Shown: piece after piece, positions 1 to 4,847 of the stretch | Layout of the letters: each line of letters starts with the position of its first letter | Numbering within the stretch: position 1 is the stretch's first letter | Source of the DNA: JBHICC01 sp046759385 | GTDB taxonomy: Bacteria; Pseudomonadota; Gammaproteobacteria; Acidiferrobacterales; SPGG2 | Direction: 5' to 3' | Assembly: GCA_046759385.1 (NCBI GenBank) | Contig: JBHICC010000073.1 | Span: forward strand, 1-6,701 | DNA length: 6,701 nucleotides | Made by a program: the position numbers and the translations under genes | Notes under the pieces: model-generated | Database searches by the model: none | What the model was told of the DNA's origin: nothing | The model's input: only the letters and a program-made list of their open reading frames with translations

Positions 1-53
1 CACCGACACCGGCATTATGAGTGCCGTGCTCTAACCACCTGAGCTACGTAGCC
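1..53 (-). tRNA. tRNA-Met (anticodon CAU), 3' end cut by the window edge
   Basis: Read on the minus strand, the RNA starts at 53 with acceptor strand GGCTACG. It continues with TA, a D arm (GCTC/GAGC), and an anticodon arm CGGCA-CTCATAA-TGCCG with anticodon CAU at 19-17. The variable loop is GTGTC, and the T stem begins just before the edge. The 5' half closely resembles the Escherichia coli elongator tRNA-Met, which also starts GGCTACGTAGCTCAG. A CAU anticodon could also mean tRNA-Ile2 (lysidine-modified), but the acceptor and D-arm sequence favour elongator Met. The T arm, 3' acceptor strand and CCA lie outside the window. Confidence 0.93.
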
Positions 54-82
54 ATGTCCCGGAGCCGCTCAGGGCGCTGCTT

Positions 83-112
83 CGCGGAAAGGGCGGATTT
101 TGGATTTCCGCG
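83..112. repeat. Perfect 8-bp inverted repeat around the tRNA-Met -10 region
   Basis: CGCGGAAA at 83-90 and TTTCCGCG at 105-112 are exact inverted copies separated by 14 bases. No T-run follows on either strand, so it is not an intrinsic terminator. The copies flank the candidate -10 box (97-102) of the tRNA-Met promoter. That placement would suit an operator or a structure in the 5' leader, but it may be chance. Confidence 0.4.
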
Positions 113-126
113 CTAGTTAAAGTCAA
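97..126 (-). promoter_or_regulatory. Candidate sigma-70 promoter for tRNA-Met
   Basis: On the minus strand, TTGACT (126-121; five of six match TTGACA) is followed 18 bases later by CAAAAT (102-97; four of six match TATAAT). Transcription would begin near 90, giving a precursor leader of roughly 37 bases before the tRNA 5' end at 53. The bases after the -10 are GC-rich (CCGCCC), a discriminator type typical of stringently controlled stable-RNA promoters. Its position between ychF and the tRNA is what would be expected. Confidence 0.45.
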
Positions 127-148
127 GGCGTCGGAAGTAACGAGCAGC

Positions 149-174
149 AAAAAACGGCGTTTTGGCTCTCCGTT
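149..174 (-). terminator. Weak intrinsic terminator candidate after ychF
   Basis: On the minus strand, AACGG (174-170) can pair with CCGTT (157-153), extendable by one G-U pair. A six-T run at 154-149 overlaps the end of the stem. The stem is short and the 12-base loop is large, so it would be weak. It lies about 20 bases downstream of the ychF stop and upstream of the tRNA-Met promoter, the right place to end the prs-rplY-pth-ychF transcript. Confidence 0.3.
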
Positions 175-192
175 CGCTATCCGCCGCCGACA

Positions 193-1284
193 TCAGACGT
201 TAAACCGAAAGTGAATCACGTCACCGTCCTGCACCACGTAGTCTTTGCCCTCTAATCTAAGGTGACCCGCCTCGCGCGCACCGTGCTCACCGTCGAATCT
301 CAGGTAGTCCTCGTAACTGATTACTTCAGCGCGGATGAAACCGCGTTGAAAATCGGTATGTATCACCCCCGCCGCGTCTAGTGCGTGTGTCCCCATTGGA
401 ATAGTCCAGGCACGTACCTCGTTGGGTTGGGCGCTGAAAAAAGTCACTAGCCCAAGCAGCCGGTAGCCCGCACGCACGAGGCGATTCAGACCCGGCTGCT
501 CAAGGCCCATATCCTCGAGAAATGCTCGCTGCTCGTCTACGGACATCTCCGCCAGATCCGCCTCTACCTCGGCACACACAGCCACCACCTCGGATCGCTC
601 CGCTTGCGCGGTCCTTGCTACCGCCTCCAGACAGGGGTTTCCCGTAAAACCGTCCTCGCTCACGTTGACGACGTAAAGCATGGGCTTCTTAGTCAATAGG
701 TTCAGCGGACGGAGCAGATCAGCGGCCGCTGGATCGAGCTCAAGTGTGCGCGCCGGCTGACCACGATCAAGGCTCTGTTCGACGGCCGCGAGCAACTCAC
801 CTAGCCGTCGGCTTTCTTTGTCACCGCTCTTTGCCGCTTTATCGGCGCGCGCATGCGCCTTCTCGACAGTCGCCAAATCGGCCAGCATCAACTCGGTGTT
901 AACGGTATCGATATCCGCTCTGGGATCGAGACGCCCTGGCACATGGGCCACATTCTCGTCTTCGAAACAGCGGACGACGTGGGCGATCGCGTCCATCTCG
1001 CGGATGTGCCCTAAGAATTGATTGCCGAGACCCTCGCCTTTGGAAGCCCCGGCCACGAGCCCGGCGATGTCGACGAACTCCATTGTCGTGAGCACAACCT
1101 TTTCAGGCTTTGCGATTGAGGCAACGCGCTCGAGATGCTCATCGGGAACCGTGACCACACCAACGTTAGGCTCCACCGTACAGAACGGGTAGTTTTCCGC
1201 TGGCACGCTAGCGTGGCTTAGCGCGTTGAACAACGTTGACTTGCCGACGTTAGGTAACCCGACAATTCCGCAGCGAAAGCCCAT
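193..1284 (-). CDS. ychF: Redox-regulated ATPase YchF (Obg-family P-loop NTPase)
   Basis: The protein is 363 aa, the same length as E. coli YchF, and aligns from its first residue (MGFRCGIVGLPNVGKST). The visible order is an N-terminal G domain with P-loop GLPNVGKS at 9-16 and a DIAG switch-II motif at 72-75. A helical insertion spans roughly 130-200, and NVSE at 207-210 stands where GTPases carry NKxD. A C-terminal TGS domain covers about 280-363 and ends KDYVVQDGDVIHFRFNV. The NxxE motif is the family hallmark and explains its preference for ATP over GTP. YchF is a cytosolic protein that binds ribosomes and is linked to oxidative-stress responses and translation. It is the last coding gene of the unit, 22 bases after the pth stop, the same pairing as in E. 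coli. The only purine-rich stretch upstream (AGGA) is one base from the ATG, so initiation may rely on coupling to pth. All motifs are intact. Confidence 0.97.
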   Translation of the reverse strand: MGFRCGIVGLPNVGKSTLFNALSHASVPAENYPFCTVEPNVGVVTVPDEHLERVASIAKPEKVVLTTMEFVDIAGLVAGASKGEGLGNQFLGHIREMDAIAHVVRCFEDENVAHVPGRLDPRADIDTVNTELMLADLATVEKAHARADKAAKSGDKESRRLGELLAAVEQSLDRGQPARTLELDPAAADLLRPLNLLTKKPMLYVVNVSEDGFTGNPCLEAVARTAQAERSEVVAVCAEVEADLAEMSVDEQRAFLEDMGLEQPGLNRLVRAGYRLLGLVTFFSAQPNEVRAWTIPMGTHALDAAGVIHTDFQRGFIRAEVISYEDYLRFDGEHGAREAGHLRLEGKDYVVQDGDVIHFRFNV

Positions 1285-1306
1285 GTCCTAGCGAATGAAG
1301 TCGAGA

Positions 1307-1897
1307 TCAATCGGTTTCCGTGGGAGCGTGCAGCGCATTCATTACTCGCTGATATTGGCCTGTGACCATATCCTCCAGATACAACCGTCCGCTTTCGATA
1401 CTATCGTCAATCAGCTTTTGCTCGGCTTCGGGTGCCCTGCGAAGCACGTACGCCGTGCCGTCCAGGCCGGGTCCAGGTCGCCCGACGCCGATACGCAGAC
1501 GCACGAAGTCGGAGGATCCCAGCTGCTCGGCAACATCGTGCACGCCGTTATGCCCCCCATCACCGCCACCGAGCTTTAACCTCAGCGTACCCAGTGGCAG
1601 GTCGATTTCATCATGGACAACGAGAATCTGCGGAGTAGAGATTCGGTAGTACCGAGCCAACTTGGTCACCGCCTGGCCACTGTGATTCATGAACGTGGAT
1701 GGCGCAAGCAACCACACTTCGCAGCCGGCAATGTTGATCCGGCCCACCCGCCCTAAGAAACGCGCCTCATCTCGCAGCGAGCCGCCAGCGTGTGCGAGCA
1801 CGGCTTCAAGAAAACGGAACCCGGCGTTGTGCCGGGTTTCCGCGTACTCGGGTCCGGGATTGCCCAGGCCCACGATGAGGGCAATTCCCTGCGTCAT
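1307..1897 (-). CDS. pth: Peptidyl-tRNA hydrolase
   Basis: This is a 196-aa protein (E. coli Pth has 194). It hydrolyses the ester bond of peptidyl-tRNAs released early from ribosomes and so recycles tRNA in the cytosol. The residues used by the family are present: N13 (VGLGNPG), H23 (TRHNAG), N71 (FMNHSG), D96 (VVHDEIDLP) and N117 (GGHNG). They are each shifted by three from E. coli N10, H20, N68, D93 and N114. I chose the ATG at 1897 because it starts MTQGIALIVGLGNPG, the family N-terminus, and has GGAA about eight bases upstream. The same frame stays open upstream into rplY but there encodes an Arg/Lys-rich stretch that is the shadow of the L25 acidic tail. The gene follows rplY by 46 bases and precedes ychF by 22, so the three are probably co-transcribed. 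Confidence 0.97.
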   Translation of the reverse strand: MTQGIALIVGLGNPGPEYAETRHNAGFRFLEAVLAHAGGSLRDEARFLGRVGRINIAGCEVWLLAPSTFMNHSGQAVTKLARYYRISTPQILVVHDEIDLPLGTLRLKLGGGDGGHNGVHDVAEQLGSSDFVRLRIGVGRPGPGLDGTAYVLRRAPEAEQKLIDDSIESGRLYLEDMVTGQYQRVMNALHAPTETD

Positions 1898-1910
1898 CGA
1901 TTCATTCCGC

Positions 1911-1943
1911 GCTAGATCCGGGAACGGTGGAGACCTCTCTAGC
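1911..1943 (-). other. Inverted repeat in the rplY-pth gap
   Basis: GCTAGA (1911-1916) and TCTAGC (1938-1943) are exact inverted copies. They can close a stem with a 21-base loop directly after the rplY stop and just ahead of the pth ribosome-binding region. There is no T-run, so it is not an intrinsic terminator. It could be a processing site or could tune pth translation. At six base pairs it may also be chance. Confidence 0.2.
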
Positions 1944-2639
1944 TTATTCTTTGCTTTCCTGCTCTTCTTCAGCCGCCGGTGCGGGCGCCTCGCCCTCGGC
2001 GGGAGCCTCCTCACCCTCTGGCACCTCTTCGGCCGCCGCTTCCTCAACCTCCTCTTCGACCACGCGCACGGCCACGATCGCTACCACGGCCAAGTCCTCA
2101 CCACCGTGCTCGAGGCTTGTAATGATGACCCCTTCCGGTAATGGAAGGTCGGACAAGTGCACGGAATCGCCGATATGAAAACTCGAAACGTCGGCAGTAA
2201 GAAACTCCGGCAACTGGTGAGGTAGACAAGAGATGTCTACTTCAGTCATCAGGCGCGAGACAATTCCGCCCTGCTCTTTCACACCCGGCGCAACGTCTTC
2301 ACCGATCACGTGAATTGGCATTGGCATATGCAGCTTTTCAGTCGCACTTATGCGCTGCAAGTCCATGTGCACGACCTTGGGCTTGAACGGATGCATTTCG
2401 ACGTTGCGTAAAATAGCCTGATCACTTTCGCCGTCAACCTTAACGGACAGGATCGACGTCTGAAATGCCTCATTCTCCAGGTGATGGTAGATCGCGTCAT
2501 GGTCGAAGCTAAGTGTGACCGGATCTTTCGCGCCACCATACATCACCGCTGGAATCTTCCCTTCGCGACGAAGGCGCCGGCTCGCGCTGCTTCCTTTGGC
2601 CTCGCGTCTTTCGCCCGCTAACTCAAACTTTGTTGCCAT
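1944..2639 (-). CDS. rplY: 50S ribosomal protein L25, long CTC/TL5 form
   Basis: This 231-aa 5S-rRNA-binding protein of the large subunit is the two-domain form named after the general stress protein CTC; E. coli L25 (94 aa) has only the first domain. Residues 1 to about 95 form the L25 domain (GSSASRRLRREGKIPAV, then ILRNVEMHPFKPKVVHMDL). About 103-190 is the TL5-type beta domain (MPIHVIGEDVAPGVKEQGG, DISCLPHQLPEFLTADVS). Residues 191-231 are a low-complexity Glu/Ala/Pro tail with 17 glutamates. I chose the ATG at 2639 (MATKFELAGERRE) rather than one ten codons upstream, because homologues start near this point. The ribosome-binding site is weak. It lies 73 bases after the prs stop, the order seen in pseudomonads, where prs is directly followed by rplY. 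Confidence 0.96.
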   Translation of the reverse strand: MATKFELAGERREAKGSSASRRLRREGKIPAVMYGGAKDPVTLSFDHDAIYHHLENEAFQTSILSVKVDGESDQAILRNVEMHPFKPKVVHMDLQRISATEKLHMPMPIHVIGEDVAPGVKEQGGIVSRLMTEVDISCLPHQLPEFLTADVSSFHIGDSVHLSDLPLPEGVIITSLEHGGEDLAVVAIVAVRVVEEEVEEAAAEEVPEGEEAPAEGEAPAPAAEEEQESKE

Positions 2640-2664
2640 TGTCTCAACTCTCGCGCGTGTCAGT

Positions 2665-2693
2665 ATCAAATAACTTCATCTGTATCTTGTCAC
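2665..2693 (-). promoter_or_regulatory. Candidate promoter for rplY-pth-ychF
   Basis: In the 73-base prs-rplY gap, minus-strand GTGACA (2693-2688; five of six match TTGACA) is followed after 17 bases by TTTGAT (2670-2665; four of six match TATAAT). Transcription would start near 2658, about 20 bases before the rplY ATG. The gap is visibly AT-rich compared with the flanking genes. This would let ribosome-related genes be transcribed independently of prs. The match is only moderate. Confidence 0.3.
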
Positions 2694-2712
2694 TTAGATC
2701 TCTAATCTGCAT

Positions 2713-3663
2713 TCATTCCATAAACAAGGAGCTTACCGAATCTTGTGCGGCGATGCGGCGCATTGCCTCAGCGAGCAGCTCTGAAATACTCAGCTGTCTG
2801 ATGCGCTTGCTCGCCTGCGCATCCTGGCGCAACGGTATCGTGTCTGTGCAGACCAGTTCATCGAGTACCGAGGCATCGATCGTCTGGACAGCGCTGCCTG
2901 ACAGTACGGGGTGCGTGCAATAAGCAGCGACGCGCCGTGCGCCGTTTTCCTTGAGCGCGGCGGCCGCCTCGCACAAGGTGTTACCGGTATCCACCATGTC
3001 GTCCATAAGGATACAGCTTCGATCACGTGCGTCACCGATAATATGCATGATCTTTGCTTCGTTCGGGCGTGGGCGTCGCTTGTCGATAATTGCCAAGTCG
3101 GTCTCCAGCTGCTTCGCCATCGCCCGGGCGCGGACCACGCCACCGACATCCGGTGACACGACCAACAGATTCTCGTATTCGTGCTTCCATATATCACCGA
3201 GCAGCACGGGCGAGGCATAAATGTTATCGGTAGGAATGTCGAAGAACCCCTGAATCTGGTCAGCGTGCAAATCCATCGTGAGCACCCGGTTCGCGCCGGC
3301 GGTGGTAATCGTCTGTGCCACAAGCTTTGCCGAGATCGCGACCCGCGCAGTGCGTGGCCGCCGATCCTGACGGGCATACCCATAATAAGGGATAACCGCT
3401 GTAATACGCTCCGCCGATGACCGCCTAAGCGCGTCGATCATGATTAACAATTCCATGAGATTGTCGTTGCTAGGCGCACATGTCGACTGCATAACAAAGA
3501 CGTCCTGCCCGCGCACGTGCTCCATGATCTCCACCATAACCTCGCCGTCGCTGAAGCGCCCGACGACCGCCTTGCCCAGCGGAATCCCGAGCCGACGGGC
3601 CACCGCTTCCGCCAGTGCTGCGTTGGCGTTCCCGGTAAATATGGTCATGTTGTCAACGGACAC
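2713..3663 (-). CDS. prs: Ribose-phosphate pyrophosphokinase (PRPP synthetase)
   Basis: The protein makes PRPP from ribose 5-phosphate and ATP in the cytosol, feeding purine, pyrimidine, histidine, tryptophan and NAD synthesis. It is 316 aa (E. coli 315). Visible motifs are FSDGE (37-41), the flexible loop YARQDRRPRTAR (96-107), the metal/ATP segment DLHADQIQGFF (131-141) and KRRPRPN (195-201). K195 and R197 correspond to catalytic K194 and R196 of E. coli. The PRPP loop DDMVDTGNT is at 221-229. I chose the GTG at 3663 because GGAGGA lies exactly six bases upstream. An in-frame TTG at 3687 lies upstream of that site and is unlikely. The ATG at 3648 would shorten the N-terminus by five residues and lacks such a site. 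The gene follows a long structured leader and is followed by rplY. Confidence 0.97.
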   Translation of the reverse strand: MSVDNMTIFTGNANAALAEAVARRLGIPLGKAVVGRFSDGEVMVEIMEHVRGQDVFVMQSTCAPSNDNLMELLIMIDALRRSSAERITAVIPYYGYARQDRRPRTARVAISAKLVAQTITTAGANRVLTMDLHADQIQGFFDIPTDNIYASPVLLGDIWKHEYENLLVVSPDVGGVVRARAMAKQLETDLAIIDKRRPRPNEAKIMHIIGDARDRSCILMDDMVDTGNTLCEAAAALKENGARRVAAYCTHPVLSGSAVQTIDASVLDELVCTDTIPLRQDAQASKRIRQLSISELLAEAMRRIAAQDSVSSLFME

Positions 3664-3669
3664 GTGTGA

Positions 3670-3675
3670 TCCTCC
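3670..3675 (-). promoter_or_regulatory. Ribosome-binding site that fixes the prs GTG start
   Basis: Minus-strand GGAGGA ends six bases before the GTG at 3663. It is the strongest Shine-Dalgarno sequence in the window. It decides the start, since the longer TTG option at 3687 begins upstream of it. The two overlapping GGA triplets would also make it a natural target for a CsrA-type repressor, which is inference only. Confidence 0.8.
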
Positions 3676-3713
3676 GTCTAACGACAACCATGTTTCGCGT
3701 CAGATCATCTGCT

Positions 3714-3742
3714 TTCACTTACAGGATAGAACTAGCTATGAC
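3714..3742 (+). promoter_or_regulatory. Possible plus-strand promoter antisense to the prs leader
   Basis: TTCACT (3714-3719; four of six match TTGACA) is followed after 17 bases by TATGAC (3737-3742; four of six match TATAAT). A transcript from about 3749 would run through the hairpin cluster to the plus-strand terminator at 3905-3928, giving about 180 bases. The match alone is weak; the downstream terminator on the same strand is what makes it worth listing. Confidence 0.2.
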
Positions 3743-3751
3743 AAGGTCCAA
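3723..3751 (-). promoter_or_regulatory. Candidate proximal promoter for prs
   Basis: Minus-strand TTGGAC (3751-3746) and TATCCT (3728-3723; four of six match TATAAT) are 17 bases apart. Transcription would start near 3716, giving a prs leader of about 53 bases that excludes the hairpin cluster upstream. The -35 match is poor (three of six). It overlaps the possible plus-strand promoter, so the two could interfere with each other. If this promoter is not real, prs is transcribed from ispE or further upstream through the whole structured region. Confidence 0.25.
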
Positions 3752-3868
3752 GGGTCGTGTATCACTCCTCGTGCTAGGCGAATTTGACTCGGGTCATCCA
3801 TGACCCTCGCCCTACGGGCGCATTACATGCGCCCAAATCTGCTGTCCTGCAGATTTGTGTCGGACCTT
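3743..3868. ncRNA. Candidate structured RNA domain upstream of prs
   Basis: All helices here are uninterrupted Watson-Crick pairings. A closing helix pairs 3743-3749 (AAGGTCC) with 3862-3868 (GGACCTT). Inside it are a hairpin 3835-3842/3849-3856 (8 bp, six-base loop) and, directly abutting, a hairpin 3816-3823/3827-3834 (8 bp, loop of three). Next is a 5-bp helix 3777-3781/3807-3811, which encloses hairpin 3791-3796/3801-3806 (6 bp, four-base loop). This makes a multibranched fold of 126 bases. Complete pairing makes the strand undecidable from sequence. On the minus strand it would be a prs leader with GGA in loops. On the plus strand it would precede an intrinsic terminator. A repeat of the REP type is a third possibility. 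I do not recognise a known RNA family. Confidence 0.35.
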
Positions 3869-3881
3869 TCCAGGTTCTCAT
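3774..3881 (-). CDS. Possible 35-codon leader ORF upstream of prs
   Basis: An ATG at 3881 follows GAGG by seven bases and opens a 35-residue frame that ends in TAG at 3774 (it begins MRTWKGPTQICRTADLGACN). It runs through all the main hairpins of the prs leader, so ribosomes translating it would melt them, as in a leader-peptide attenuator. Against it: a frame this long is not rare by chance, no run of a regulatory amino acid codon is visible, and I recognise no family. Listed as a low-confidence hypothetical. Confidence 0.15.
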   Translation of the reverse strand: MRTWKGPTQICRTADLGACNAPVGRGSWMTRVKFA

Positions 3882-3904
3882 CCTGCCACCTCGGCAAACT
3901 ATTG

Positions 3905-3928
3905 TGCCGCCTTCCGGCGGCAATTTTT
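3905..3928 (+). terminator. Intrinsic-type terminator on the plus strand
   Basis: TGCCGCC-TTCC-GGCGGCA (3905-3922) is a perfect 7-bp GC-rich stem with a four-base loop. One A and five T (3924-3928) follow on the plus strand. On the minus strand the same hairpin has a GGAA tetraloop but is followed by CAATAGTTTG, without a T-run, so it would not terminate tRNA-Gln/prs transcription efficiently. No plus-strand gene is evident upstream. It may end a small RNA, block antisense transcription into tRNA-Gln and ispE, or act on the minus strand as a stable barrier defining the tRNA 3' trailer. Confidence 0.45.
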
Positions 3929-3929
3929 A

Positions 3930-4004
3930 TGGCTGGGGTGCCAGGATTCGAACCTGGGAATGCCGGAATCAAAATCCGGTGCCTTACCGCTTGGCTACAC
4001 CCCA
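3930..4004 (-). tRNA. tRNA-Gln (anticodon UUG), CCA encoded
   Basis: The tRNA is complete at 75 bases on the minus strand. The acceptor TGGGGTG pairs with CACCCCA, the D arm is GCC/GGC, the anticodon arm is CCGGA-TTTTGAT-TCCGG with UUG at 3972-3970, and the T arm is CCAGG-TTCGAAT-CCTGG. The discriminator is G at 3933 and CCA is encoded at 3932-3930. The sequence is very close to E. coli tRNA-Gln(UUG), including the weak first pair position (5' U) typical of glutamine tRNAs. It starts 12 bases after the ispE stop, so it is either cut from the lolB-ispE transcript or driven by a promoter inside ispE, where I saw no convincing one. Confidence 0.98.
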
Positions 4005-4016
4005 ACGGGATCAATT

Positions 4017-4844
4017 TCAATCCTTCGTGAAAAGTGGATGCCTGTTGACCCCGCGTGCAACAAATCCAGAGAGCCGCTCGGGGCAGCGAGCCAACACATC
4101 TTCGCCCGCAGACCGGCCATTAACCTTAAGGAATACACAGCCGCCGGCTCCCGTCATTCTCGCGTTGCCGAACTGGACCAACCACTGAAACGCGCGATCG
4201 ACCTCCGGATGGCGCTGGCGCACGATAGACTCGAGATCATTACGCACCCGGCCCGCGTGGAAGTCGCGTATTGTGATGGGCGGGCTAAAACCTGTCAAAC
4301 CGGCATCTCCAAATATCTGAGCGGTCGAAACGTGGACCGGTGGAACGAGCACAACGTACCAAGCCTCTTCGGGGTCCACTGGGGTAAGCACCTCACCAAC
4401 ACCCTCGGCCCAAGCGGCGTGGCCAGCAAGGAACACCGGTACATCGGCGCCGAGTTGCAAGCCCAATTTGATAAGCTCTTTGTCCTGAAGACGGACGTCC
4501 CACAACTGGTTTAGTGCCAACAACGTGGTGGCCGCGTCGGAGCTGCCGCCGCCAAGGCCACCGCCCGCCGGGATTCGTTTTGTGAGATGAATATCGACGC
4601 CTTTGGCTGCACCCGTGGTGGCCTTAAGCAGTTGCGCCGCGCGAACGGTAAGGTCCTCATCCTCTGATATCCCCGACAGCGGTGTTACGCGGGTGACGTG
4701 CCCGTCTTCGCGAACACGAAAGCTCAGCTCATCTTGATAGTCGAGAAACTGGAAGACCGTCTGCAATAAATGATAGCCGTCACTTCGGCGGCCGATAACG
4801 TGCAGGAACAAATTCAGCTTTGCAGGGGCAGGCCAGGCATCCAT
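4017..4844 (-). CDS. ispE: 4-diphosphocytidyl-2-C-methyl-D-erythritol kinase
   Basis: This 275-aa GHMP-family kinase (E. coli 283) phosphorylates CDP-methylerythritol with ATP in the cytosol, the fourth step of the MEP pathway to IPP and DMAPP. It starts with the family N-terminus WPAPAKLNLFLHV. K9 there and D134 in LGADVPVF match E. coli K10 and D141 of the catalytic pair. The glycine-rich ATP loop IPAGGGLGGGSSDAA is at 91-105, and the third GHMP motif is MTGAGGCVF at 230-238. In E. coli that last motif reads LTGTGACVF, so Ala is replaced by Gly here, a mild change. The ATG at 4844 lies only three bases after the lolB stop and has no clear Shine-Dalgarno sequence, which suggests translational coupling. 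tRNA-Gln and prs follow, the usual gammaproteobacterial order. Confidence 0.97.
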   Translation of the reverse strand: MDAWPAPAKLNLFLHVIGRRSDGYHLLQTVFQFLDYQDELSFRVREDGHVTRVTPLSGISEDEDLTVRAAQLLKATTGAAKGVDIHLTKRIPAGGGLGGGSSDAATTLLALNQLWDVRLQDKELIKLGLQLGADVPVFLAGHAAWAEGVGEVLTPVDPEEAWYVVLVPPVHVSTAQIFGDAGLTGFSPPITIRDFHAGRVRNDLESIVRQRHPEVDRAFQWLVQFGNARMTGAGGCVFLKVNGRSAGEDVLARCPERLSGFVARGVNRHPLFTKD

Positions 4845-4847
4845 AGA

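Noticed and set aside
83..112. Inverted repeat as the ychF terminator
   Set aside because: No T-run follows on the minus strand, and it lies downstream of the predicted tRNA-Met -35. The 149-174 element is the better, though weak, candidate.
1898..2047. N-terminal extension of pth rich in Arg and Lys
   Set aside because: This open frame lies over the Glu/Ala-rich 3' end of rplY, and its basic composition is the frame-shifted image of those codons. Pth homologues start at the ATG at 1897.
2640..2669. Ten-codon upstream extension of rplY
   Set aside because: L25/CTC proteins start at or near MATKFEL, and the extension would run over the candidate rplY promoter region.
2790..3383. Second long minus-strand frame inside prs
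   Set aside because: It is wholly nested in prs in another frame, and its Arg/Ser/Trp-rich translation resembles no protein. prs itself matches its family end to end.
3855..4514. Plus-strand open frame of 219 codons over tRNA-Gln and ispE
   Set aside because: It reads through a complete tRNA and is antisense to a well-supported ispE. The translation has no recognisable domain.
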